This document shows, one piece after another, positions 1-7,645 of a stretch of 12,067 bases of DNA. Each line of letters opens with the position of its first letter. Position 1 is the first letter of the stretch. The position numbers were made by a program, and so were the translations under genes. The notes under the pieces are model-generated. The model made no database searches. It saw nothing but the letters and a program-made list of their open reading frames with translations, and was not told the origin of the DNA. Source of the DNA: Choanephora cucurbitarum. Its lineage: Eukaryota > Mucoromycota > Mucoromycetes > Mucorales > Choanephoraceae. The stretch spans positions 1 to 12,067 of the forward strand of contig JAIWNI010000306.1 of assembly GCA_025331435.1 (NCBI GenBank). Direction: 5' to 3'.

Positions 1-2163
1 ACTTGTTCAGGTAAGTCTTCTCAACACATCCCTTTCTGTTGGTACGAAAACCCTTGATGTCCTGGTTGTACCTTTCGAAGTTGAATAACCAATGAGATGG
101 TGAGGCGGAATAATCAAGAATTGTCTCCTTGAGATGCAAAGCATTGTGAAAGTTGGCAGTGATTAGAAACTTGTCCTGATACACAGCTTCAAAACCAACG
201 AGGAACGATTTCATGTAGTCTTGTGCTTTATCGAGTTCTGCGAATGATAGGCTAGGAGCAAGAAGGATTTGAGAAGCCTTTACAAGCAGCATATAATGGT
301 CCATATGCTTCTTTGCTTATGCGCTGTGGTAACAGATAGGGTGACAGAACCAAAAGCCAGGTAGCCCATTCTTCAGCCTTGAAATGAGAGAAACCGTCAC
401 CAATTGCAATTTTACGAGCAATTGATGAACCGGCATGACCCAGAGGAAGAACGAGTTTTTGTTCGAGTAAGGCTTGCATTTCCTTCAAATGGGCAGATGA
501 TAGCATTGGAGGAATGGTCTTTCTACCTACAGTTCTTGGGCTTGTCCAGATGGTTACCATTTTTTTGGTGAGCCCCAGAAGGAGGTTATGCATGATGTCA
601 ATGCCTACATGACGAATAGGGTCAAAGTAAGGCAAATCAAGCAAAACACTCCAGCGAGTACCATTTTCCCTTTCTTTCCTCTTGCGTTCAGCCTCACTGT
701 TAGTCTTGAGCCATTCTTTCGCATATTGTCTATGCTCAGCACATGTCCGGCGCACCCAGTTATCAACGTCGAAGTTGGTGAAGTCTCTTGCTTTATCGCC
801 GGTGATGATAGCATCGAACTGCTTCTTGCACTTGTGGCAGGCGTTGATTGAGTTGTAAGAGGTGAAACCAGCTACCTTGCGCTGAGCGGGTAAGTCCATC
901 ATGCAAAGAGAAAGGGCGGCCTTGACTACTTGCTTGCCTTTGGACTTTGTCAGGATCTCAACACCGCTCATTAATTCCAGGAGTTCTTTCACCAAAGGAC
1001 GCAGGTAGTGGTTCATTTCATGAGTTTTGGGTTCCTTAGGTCCGTTGATCAAACATACAAGAATGCTGTTACTGCGCAGGTTTCTAACTTCACGAGGCAA
1101 GTTTTGGATAGTCATATAGATGGCACCCACGCTGTAACCATCCTTGTATGCTTGAAACCAGTCGCAGTTAAGAGTCAGCATAAGGTTATATTCGCTTTGC
1201 AAGACAAAGGGCTTTTCATCGGTTTCTTTCAACTTAAAATTCTTCCAAACTCGACCATCATAAATGTCAGACAAAGTCTCAGGCAAGGTTTGACGATGCT
1301 TCCATTCGTTGATGCTTTCAGCGAAACCATCGCGCAAGAAGAAAGACTTGAGGGTATCGATCAAAGAGTTATGGAAGAAGGATCGAAGAGGAGCAATTAT
1401 ACCATATTGATTGGGTGCAACCAATTCTGCCTCACAGATAGATGACTTTGCGAAGATGCCTCTATCCAAGCAGTACTGCTGTTGCTGAACTTGTTTCTTT
1501 TCATCTTCGGTATCGTATGGATGAATGGCATGGCAAGTGATACAGCTTGCATATTCCTTGATTGATGCACTAAAGAATCGCATTGAGTTGCACCAACCTT
1601 CGAAAGTGGAGACCGACTTGGGGAATCGGAAGGCTTCTTCAGTCAAACAAAGAATCATGTTACAGAAAAGCATAACGGTTTCACAAGAAGCATCAGTCAA
1701 CTGGTTCTTGCGCAAGAGTACAATCATGGCAAACAACAAAGAAGCGATGGGAGTGCTAGGAAGGTGCTTGCTTTGGGGTTGTTCACATTGACCTTAATTA
1801 ACAAAAAAAATGGGTAAGTTTATTGTCTTGAACAACATATGAAATTAATTGTTACCTTCTTGATCAATGCCTTCGATGGGATGAGATTCGCTGGCAGCAT
1901 CGGCAGTTGGAGCAACTGAATCAGTAGTCAATGAAGCTGAAGGAGCTAAGTAGAGAGCAATGTTAGAAACTTTAGTTAATTTTATCTTCAAGTGAATGAT
2001 GATTACCTTCAGTTTTGAGCTTCTTGAGAGCATCACGCTTTTGATGATCATTGTAAGTACGCTTCTTGATGAAGGTATAACCATCAGGGATACTCAATTG
2101 ACAAGCAGAGCATTCACACTTGAACAATTGGGAAGAGTTTTGAGAAGCAGAAGAGGAGAACAT
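1..2163 (-). CDS. Tnp2/Plavaka-like (CMC-related) DDE transposase, 3' partial, frame-broken
   Basis: Cut-and-paste transposase, expected to act in the nucleus on the ends of its own element. I read three exons: 2163-2007, 1945-1856 and 1792 to the window edge, joined at phase-1 GT-AG introns. The ATG at 2163 follows a pyrimidine-rich leader. The N-terminus has a C-x-C-x2-C...H cluster (CECSAC), a probable zinc site. Further on come LPSTPIASLLFAM, a second Cys cluster (ASCITCH) and the catalytic-type block LTLNCDWFQ (Asp near residue 293). YSVGAIYMTIQNLP and INGPKEPK follow, then CHKCKKQF (about 401) and DIMHNLLLGLTKKM (about 480), the D-x-MHN-x-x-LG signature of this class. The frame stops at 252, but the next frame carries on to the left edge with family-like text (ILLAPSL, ANFHNALHL, FNFERYN). 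A single extra base near 276-303 therefore breaks it. The transposase class is well supported by motifs; 'Plavaka' rather than another CMC branch is from memory. Confidence 0.85.
1793..1855 (-). other. Transposase intron 2 (63 nt)
   Basis: On the minus strand the donor reads AGAAG|GTAACA and the acceptor TTAATTAAG|GTCAATG. Splicing makes a GGT glycine codon and links ...HPIEGIDQE to QCEQPQSKHLPSTPIAS, which runs straight into the large exon. It is phase 1, the same as intron 1. Confidence 0.8.
1946..2006 (-). other. Transposase intron 1 (61 nt)
   Basis: On the minus strand the donor reads GAAG|GTAATC and the acceptor CTACTTAG|CTCC. Removing it joins ...KKLKTE to APSASLTTD through a GCT codon (phase 1). 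The intron contains an in-frame stop, so splicing is required to link exon 1 to exon 2. Confidence 0.8.
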
Positions 2164-2251
2164 GTTAAGACAAGAGAGAGAGAGAATGTGAGAGTTAATA
2201 TCAAAAGATAAAGAAGAGAGAAGGATGCGATTAGTATGGGATCAATTTACT

Positions 2252-2259
2252 CTTTTATA
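2252..2259 (-). promoter_or_regulatory. TATA box of the transposase gene
   Basis: The minus strand reads TATAAAAG about 90 bp before the ATG at 2163. The interval between them is strongly pyrimidine-rich on the coding strand (CTCTCTCTCTCTTG), as is common in fungal leaders. Confidence 0.55.
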
Positions 2260-2260
2260 A

Positions 2261-3874
2261 CCATGACCTGTTAACGGTTTATTCTTGAATTCAAACTGAG
2301 TCTTCTAATAGTAAGTGAAGGTACCTTCCGCGATAAGAAGGTACCGTGAAGAATAGATGCGATTATTCCTTTATTGGATCAAATCGTGGATGTACCCGGA
2401 TGAATTGCTCATTATCTTCAAAAAAAAAGTATTTTAAGAAAAAAAAGACTGATCCTCAATTGGAAAGAGAGACAATAAGTATATTCAAGCTCCTTTATTG
2501 TTGTCTATTGTTCTTTGCACAAAGTGTCACAAAAACTAAAGACATCCGATCATTAAGATAAAGAAGATGGGATTAAAACATATATGGCTAAACAATGGAT
2601 TTTTTTATTTCTACTTTTGAATAAAAGATGGGCTTTGTTGCTGTTGTTATTATAGACTCTACTACCATTTCATTAACACACTCTTTTTAGTTTTTAGACC
2701 AAAACAAACGGCTTATTGTCAATTGATTTCATATTTATCAGCCTGTTTATACTTTGTTTTGTTAGCATAAAGTAAATTGCACGTATTTTTTATAAGCGGA
2801 GATGTTGAGATTCAGCCAAAAAAAAATTCAAGACGGAAATAGCCTCTATCTCATAAAATTTTTTTTTTACTTCTTTACTAAAATAAACCTTGACCCCCAA
2901 CTCATTTGCCCCGTGAAAAGCAGATCAAACTCAACAAAGTACGGTAATCGTGACAGAAGAACTTTAGAGACAACCCCACTCAACTGATTTGCAACGTTTT
3001 AGCAGTATGTTAGAATAGAAAGCGTAGAGGAGGTTTTTGAGAGGACTCAGCACTTGAAAGACAAAGACAGAAAGTAATCTACACGAATGCAACTATCAGC
3101 TGTAAGCTGTTAAGGGTAGATGTCAGCGTACATGCAACAACACTTTTGGAAGTTTGAATTACTGTTGATTGAAAAGTAAAAAGTGGAGTTATTCTTTTGT
3201 TCAAGGCTGACAACAAGGTAGTGATTAGTACCCAAAAAGTCGATTAGTATTTTTGGCGTTTGTATTTGGAATCACTGTTCTGCTTTATACTAGGTAAGTG
3301 GTATGTTGGGAGTTTGGATCTATCAGCTATTGTATCTTTAGGATAAAGAATGGTACAAAAAGCATAAACTGGTTTTATTGTTGGATACTATTTTTCTACA
3401 ATAAACAACAACTGTCGAACTATTGAATTATCAATTACATGAATGAAGTGTTTGGTTTGGTGATTGTAGATATAGAGCATGTGTTCTTCAATAAAGTTAT
3501 ATCAATGTAAAAGAGCGGTATTTTTATGTGATTAAGTGCAATAGTTAGAGCTATTCTTTCTTGTTGAATAGACTTGTATGTCTTTGGAATTGATATCAAT
3601 GACAACGTTGACTACGATAGTTTTTTTTTCTGTGGCTACATCTGTAAACTTTTTGTCTACGTATCAATATCCGTATTTATGTAATTTTTTTTTTTAATTT
3701 GAATGTCTTCTTTTTTACTTTTTTCATTTTCTTCAAGAAAACATATACTCGTCATTTAAAACTCCTCAGCTTAAAAATTTGACAGTGTAAAAAATTGAGG
3801 TATAAAAAAAATTACAGCTTAAGAAATTAAGTGTCAAAAATCTGGAAGCACTGAAAATATAGTAAAAAATTAAA
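2261..3874. other. AT-rich spacer without convincing genes
   Basis: About 1.6 kb rich in A and T runs, with only short open frames that show no recognisable family. Near its start are two copies of GAAGGTACC (2317-2325 and 2337-2345). There is also a pair of diverged direct repeats that includes GATGCGATTA (2224-2233 and 2356-2365). A GTAAGT...TTTAG pair at 3295-3341 on the plus strand could mark a small intron, but its flanks resemble nothing known. No tRNA cloverleaf was recognised by eye. Confidence 0.5.
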
Positions 3875-4423
3875 ATGATCATAAATCAACGAAAACTCAA
3901 CTTTTTGAACTTTTTAAAAAAGTTATGTATATCTGAAAGATACATCTATAACTTGAGCAAAAAAAATAACACCTTTTATATGCTTTTCCATGAGTTGAAA
4001 AATCGATACATCGGACATGCCGTCCAACATACAAATCCGATGTATGTCCGACACGCATTAGTTGTAGTGCACACTACAAAAAAAAAGTTTCACAAATGGG
4101 TAAATATACCCCTTATTCGCCCTGAATATGACACTGTCGATCAGACGCCCTACTCCGAAAAATATATGAACATTCGCATAAGGAGGCTAATCGACAGTTT
4201 TATGCCAGTTTTATGCCGCTTGAAGAATTGTCAATCACAGCATCTAATTGTCATAAAACAGGTAAATACAGACCCTAATCGCCAGTTTATAAGCAGTGTC
4301 TTTTTGTCAATTAGACCATGTATTCCCCCTTTGATCGCCACTTTCCATTGTCAATCACAGGCCTTCCCTTTATTTCCATTCGTCAAAATTTATCATTTTT
4401 ATTCATTTCGATTGCCTTTTTAG
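3875..4423 (+). other. 182-codon open frame over a repeat cluster, function unknown
   Basis: An ATG-initiated open frame, longer than expected by chance in such AT-rich DNA. The product shows no domain, signal peptide or clear membrane segment that I recognise. Its second half contains duplicated text (NCQSQ and HCQSQ, exactly 40 codons apart) that mirrors the nucleotide repeats beneath it, and the composition is Lys/Asn/Ile-rich at the start and Phe/Pro-rich at the end. I see no strong promoter or polyadenylation signal that clearly belongs to it. It could be a decayed or lineage-specific gene, but an open frame arising from repeated DNA is at least as likely. Confidence 0.2.
4006..4365. repeat. 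Cluster of degenerate direct and inverted repeats
   Basis: Inverted pairs: ATACATCGGA (4006-4015) with TCCGATGTAT (4036-4045); TTGTAGTG with CACTACAA (4062-4079, 2-nt loop); ACTGTCGAT (4133-4141) with ATCGACAGT (4190-4198). Direct repeat: ATTGTCAATCACAG at 4227-4240 and 4347-4360, 120 bp apart. Several degenerate copies of a TAATCGCCAGTTT-like word precede these (near 4188, 4277 and 4333). The pattern resembles the remains of a small non-autonomous transposon or an old minisatellite. No target-site duplication was found. Confidence 0.5.
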
Positions 4424-4759
4424 ATTTTGTACATCCTTCGGATCTTGGATAGAGACATTTCATAGGTTCCTTAGCGTTACATTTTACACAATTATTGAAA
4501 CACACTTCTTTACGATTTGACCTTGGTTTAAAGATGTATCCTTTATTTGGCACATATTGCCTTCCTTTTTAGGCATTCTATTTTAGACATTGCACAATCG
4601 GGAATAGCAATACAAATGGTGCAATAAAACGCTTGCTTATTCTCTTGTATTATTGGTTTATTTAATAAAAAATGTACTATATATAGCCCAAAACTACTAC
4701 TATTCACAGCTTCATTGGTGCTTTTTTTGGCTGGAAAATACCGGGATCCCTTCCCTTCC
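4424..4759. other. Spacer with decayed-looking minus-strand open text
   Basis: No gene is supported here. On the minus strand, about 4550-4388 reads as a short Cys-rich open stretch (NNCVKCNAKE) that starts after a stop and has no start codon of its own. It may be a remnant. The polyadenylation signal of the gene to the right (4657-4662) lies within this spacer. Confidence 0.3.
4657..4662 (-). terminator. Poly(A) signal for the spliced gene at 4760-5182
   Basis: The minus strand reads AATAAA about 100 nt after the stop codon at 4760-4762, in AT-rich DNA. Confidence 0.35.
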
Positions 4760-5182
4760 TTACCTGTATCCCATAGATTCAGCCACATTTTCGAAGCCTG
4801 CTTTGCTACTACCTAGAATGCTGCTCTTGCTTGCAGCTTCTGAAAAGACTTGAATGGATACGCATTGCAGGTTACTTCTTGAACTAGGAATCACACCAGC
4901 AGAAAGGAGTCTCAGTAAAAGAGCAGCTAAATAAAGATACTACTTCACACTACAAGTTTTACAAAATACAAATTAGTTTTTGATGCTCATAAGTAAATTT
5001 AAAAAAATTCCTTACCTTTGAAGTTGGAAAACCAGTATACCAATGACATACAAAGAGGCCTTTCTGAGTGAGCATCTAAAGTAAATATATAAACGTTAGT
5101 TTTTATGAAATGATTACAAAGAGAATTAGCTTACATTAGGACCAAATATCACAGGATAATAAGAGTACCACGCAAAGAGCAT
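4760..5182 (-). CDS. Unrecognised small spliced gene (three in-frame exons, 5' part unresolved)
   Basis: No single open frame shows this gene. On the minus strand three exons join in phase 0: 5182-5135 (ATG CTC TTT..., 16 codons), 5075-5016 (20 codons) and 4939-4760 (59 codons plus TAA). The introns have clean donors (GTAAGC, GTAAGG) and TAG acceptors. The product reads MLFAWYSYYPVIFGPN, then MLTQKGLFVCHWYTGFPTSK, then a hydrophobic stretch YLYLAALLLRLLSAGVIP, ending NVAESMGYR. One membrane segment is plausible. I do not recognise the family. The ATG at 5182 follows an acceptor-like AG directly, so it may be the start after a 5'-leader intron, or an upstream coding exon may exist. An upstream exon ending at GTAAGT (5239) does not join in the right phase. 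The gene is head-to-head with the coiled-coil gene at 5573. Confidence 0.45.
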
Positions 5183-5502
5183 CTATAAAGCTAAAGAATA
5201 TTGCTTAGTAAAAGCATTTACAAGAGTTAAAAGACTTACCTTTTACTTGAACACCAATAGAAGCAAGTGCATCTTGTTAGTGCCTATTTTACCTTTGGAC
5301 CAAAATATTATATTTAGATTGAAAGCTTCATTTAAAAAGAGAGTACATTACCAAGAACCAGTTAAAAGTAAAGAAAAGAAGAAAAAGGAAAAAAATTGAA
5401 AAAGGATTTTATTTGTAATTCGACTTTAAACAATTTGGACTCAACAGAATTACCTTGTACTCTCTCGGTTTAAATTTTCTCTGTACTTACTTGAAAAAAT
5501 CG
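5183..5502. other. Divergent intergenic region, AT-rich
   Basis: Lies between the minus-strand spliced gene and the plus-strand coiled-coil gene. The minus strand carries donor-like sites (GTAAGT at 5239, GTAAAA at 5246) after open text reading ALASIGVQ. This suggests an upstream exon or leader of the minus-strand gene, but I could not join it without a frame conflict. Purine runs at about 5335-5400 are simple sequence. Confidence 0.4.
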
Positions 5503-5510
5503 TATAAATA
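5503..5510 (+). promoter_or_regulatory. TATA box of the coiled-coil gene
   Basis: TATAAATA lies about 65-70 bp before the ATG at 5573. An imperfect palindrome, GATCGATTGATC (about 5527-5538), lies between the TATA box and the start. Confidence 0.55.
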
Positions 5511-5572
5511 CATGCTGTCAAGTTTTGATCGATTGATCTCTTTACTATTATTTCAATACAAATATCTTAACA

Positions 5573-6684
5573 ATGTCCATTAACTCTTCTTCCACCAACG
5601 GTATCCCCACTGTTCAAACTGCCACTCGTATTCCTACCGCACGTAGTGCCGTATCTGATCGCAGAATCACCAACCTGGAGGTAGCTGTTTCCCGCTTGAC
5701 AAGAGAACGTGAGGAAGACAGAGCTAAAATCGTAGCTCTCAAAAGAAAAAATCAAGAACTTGACGCCATGTTGAAGAAGCAACGTGAAAATGACAAGTTG
5801 TTTGGCTTTCCTGGTTCTGAGATTGAGTTGGAGTCGTTGAGAGTAAGTGGACTACATCTTATTGTCGATGATGATTTCTAATTTCTCCAACAATAGCAAA
5901 TCGTCAAACGAATAGAAAAGAAGCATGTGGGTGCAGATGGCTGGGATCTTGGCGAGACTTTAATGCGTGGGGCCAACAACAGCAAAAAGGTGAAGGCAAT
6001 CACTGAAGATTTCTTTGTGGACACGGAAGTCCTCATCTTAACTCGCAATCACGTTTGGCTTCGGGAAGATATGCAAGCCTTTGTTAAGAGCAAGCTCAAC
6101 CAACGCTACAAAAGTTGCAAGAAAAGAGCAAGCAAGCAGCAAATGACAGAGGAGCAGCTAAACGCTGCAACTTTAAAGAACAGATATGCCACTCGCAAGA
6201 ATCATGTAATACTTTTAGTCAATGCAATTTAAAACACACTTATATTTACCTTTGTTTATCTTGATCTTGGCCAGACGATTGGACATCTTTGAAAATCATA
6301 GATCAAAGTTGTCAGATCTCCCTCGTCCGGCTGAGGATTACAAAGCTCTTTTGATTTCTGATATGACCTCAGATAGAGAAGATGGTTACGATGATTCTGA
6401 CAAGCCTATTTTTGTTAGAAAAGCCCCAATTTATCGAAGTATTGAAGTAAGTATTGTCACTCACCTTGCTATGATATTCCTAATATAACTGACATGAAAC
6501 TTCTTAATAGTGCGAGCAGTTTTTCGATCAATTGGATGACATCAGACACCAGAATAACAAAGCTTTGAATCCTAGATATGAAGTACCTCAAATGAGCGAT
6601 CGAACATATCATCATCGCCCAAACGTCAACATGCAAGACTTGCGCAAGCTACCTGCTTGGGGTGTTGACTTTGCTGATGTCTAA
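5573..6684 (+). CDS. Coiled-coil protein of a repeated Mucoromycota-type family, four exons, phase conflict
   Basis: Exons 5573-5842, 5897-6205, 6275-6446 and 6511-6684 give about 307 residues. Introns 1 and 3 are clean (GTAAGT...AATAG, phase 0). Residues about 32-73 form a charged coiled coil (LEVAVSRLTREREEDRAKIV). Exon 2 is basic near its end (KSCKKRASKQQM). Exons 3-4 carry RRLDIFENHRSKL, an acidic SDMTSDREDGYDDSD and YRSIECEQFFDQLDDI, ending LPAWGVDF. I recall this pattern (coiled coil, basic middle, acidic patch, R-S-x-E...LD...LP-x-W end) from multicopy Mucoromycota proteins of unknown role; that is memory, not a search result. Intron 2 has a good donor (CAT|GTAATA) and acceptor (TTGGCCAG|ACG), but joining them shifts frame into an early stop; one base is in excess. 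An alternative acceptor at 6308 keeps frame but deletes the RRLDIF segment. It may be a pseudogene. Confidence 0.65.
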
Positions 6685-6710
6685 GTTCCTTTTGCTGCTT
6701 TTTTTTTGTA

Positions 6711-6716
6711 AATAAA
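6711..6716 (+). terminator. Poly(A) signal of the coiled-coil gene
   Basis: AATAAA lies 27 nt after the TAA at 6682-6684, behind a T-rich stretch. Cleavage a few tens of bases downstream would place the 3' end inside the coding region of the opposing gene. Confidence 0.5.
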
Positions 6717-6725
6717 TATACTGTT

Positions 6726-6731
6726 TTTATT
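6726..6731 (-). terminator. Poly(A) signal overlapping the stop of the 259-residue gene
   Basis: The minus strand reads TAATAAAAA at the end of the open frame, so AATAAA overlaps the last two bases of the stop codon. It lies only 9 bp from the plus-strand signal, so the two transcripts probably overlap tail-to-tail. Confidence 0.45.
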
Positions 6732-7509
6732 ATATGTATCGTCTTGGAAAGTCAGCCGTAACTATGATTCCTTGAATTGGAAGACGTTCGATATGAATGG
6801 GTGTATATAGTTTCTGTATTGGAAGAACTGAATAAGACCCCATCTTTTCAAATTCTTTTCTGAAAGGGCGCATAGTTTCACCAGTGTGGGATTGAAGGTC
6901 TTCTATTCCAGTACGAGGATTTTTGTACCATTCAACGAAAGCAAAGTAGTGATTAAGACGAAATGTCTCTCCGTCTTCTTCGAATTCGGCAGTATGCTGA
7001 AAGAAAAAACTGATTGCACCTGCTCGCAAATGTTCGTCAGTATGTGTCATGTCCACACCTTCCAAGTCATCCACATCTACGTCGTTGCATCGGTAAGCGT
7101 TAAAGTAGATTGCCGACTGTCTTCCTGCTAAACGAGATTCGTAGGTATAGCCCAAAACTTGAATTTTTTTGAATTTTCTGATCTTGTTGTTGACAATAAT
7201 CTGAGTGTCGTACTGTCTCTCGTAATACAACTTCAAGCATTCAAGCTCATTGTCTTTCAGGCGCAAAGTCTCGCTTTTGGCCCAAGGAATGTGAACATAG
7301 CTATTCACAGATAGTCGCTCAAACCCCTTTGGGTCACCGTTGATTTCTGAAAGCTTAATCAGGTCCAATAGAGAAAATGGTTCATTGATTAAAATAGGTA
7401 CGTTCTCGTGCATGGTGTCTTCACTTTCGTTTTCGTCATGCTTCTCGGCCTTAAAACCGTGGTTCATACGAGCGATTTTCTTGATGAGTTCTCTAGTGCG
7501 CTTGTCCAT
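6730..7509 (-). CDS. 259-residue protein with a possible BAH-like beta-rich domain, function unknown
   Basis: An intronless, intact frame from ATG (context TTTTTACAATGG) to TAA. The N-terminus is basic (MDKRTRELIKKIARM), followed by an acidic run (EKHDENESED). A region rich in alternating hydrophobic residues starts near residue 105 and includes IQVLGYTYESRLAGR, RAGAISFFFQHTAEF, LNHYFAFVEWYKNP and YSVLPIQKLYTPIHI. The last three resemble, from memory, a beta-barrel module (F-x-x-V-x-W-Y...SVLP) seen beside or within fungal transposon proteins; I call it BAH-like only tentatively. No catalytic motif, signal peptide or membrane segment is visible. The gene lies tail-to-tail with the coiled-coil gene (45 bp between stops) and 136 bp downstream of the Helitron helicase frame on the same strand, so it could be a neighbour or captured cargo of that element. 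Confidence 0.65.
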   Translation of the reverse strand: MDKRTRELIKKIARMNHGFKAEKHDENESEDTMHENVPILINEPFSLLDLIKLSEINGDPKGFERLSVNSYVHIPWAKSETLRLKDNELECLKLYYERQYDTQIIVNNKIRKFKKIQVLGYTYESRLAGRQSAIYFNAYRCNDVDVDDLEGVDMTHTDEHLRAGAISFFFQHTAEFEEDGETFRLNHYFAFVEWYKNPRTGIEDLQSHTGETMRPFRKEFEKMGSYSVLPIQKLYTPIHIERLPIQGIIVTADFPRRYI

Positions 7510-7568
7510 TGTAAAAAGTTATAAAAAAGTAAAAGAAAGAACTCTTGCTGACCGGAGGCACCAAAACC

Positions 7569-7587
7569 ATGGCGTTTTATACGCCGT
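7569..7587 (-). promoter_or_regulatory. TATA box inside a short hairpin, upstream of the 259-residue gene
   Basis: The minus strand reads GGCGT-ATAAA-ACGCC, a perfect 5-bp stem with a 5-nt loop, and TATAAAA spans loop and stem. It lies about 65 bp before the ATG at 7509, the usual TATA distance in this window. The 10-bp palindrome AATTCGAATT (7589-7598) is adjacent. The hairpin also lies where a Helitron 3' hairpin could be expected, but no CTRR terminus follows it. Confidence 0.4.
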
Positions 7588-7631
7588 AAATTCGAATTGA
7601 AGCCCAGCAGCTTATAAAAGATGCATTTTTT

Positions 7632-7637
7632 TTTATT
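7632..7637 (-). terminator. Poly(A) signal after the helicase-endonuclease frame
   Basis: The minus strand reads AATAAA 8 nt beyond the stop codon at 7646-7648, within the run of As that follows the frame. Confidence 0.4.
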
Positions 7638-7645
7638 GAATTGCT

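Larger units (their letters stand above)
1..2260 (-). mobile_element. DDE (CMC/Plavaka-like) DNA transposon, partial
   Basis: The span covers the recognisable transposase and its TATA box. The transposase side runs off the left edge, and I could not find a terminal inverted repeat or target-site duplication on the right. The right boundary given is only the promoter, not a proven end; the true end probably lies somewhat beyond it, in the AT-rich DNA after 2260. Confidence 0.5.

Noticed and set aside
588..851. Plus-strand open frames inside the transposase (also 1008-1445 and 1525-1791)
   Set aside because: They lie antisense to the transposase coding exon and show no family features.
2346..2987. 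Plus-strand short frames at 2346-2561 and 2802-2987
   Set aside because: They are Lys/Phe-rich products of A and T runs, without a start context, splice sites or family features.
4006..4365. CRISPR array
   Set aside because: The repeats are few, degenerate and unevenly spaced, and the genome is eukaryotic.
4388..4560. Cys-rich minus-strand open stretch with CFNNCVKC
   Set aside because: It follows a stop, has no start codon or plausible splice acceptor, and is short enough to be chance; noted only as a possible remnant.
4543..4788. Minus-strand 81-codon frame starting MWLNLWDTGKEG
   Set aside because: It overlaps the last exon of the spliced gene in another frame and reads through the likely 3' end; the text looks random apart from two Cys pairs.
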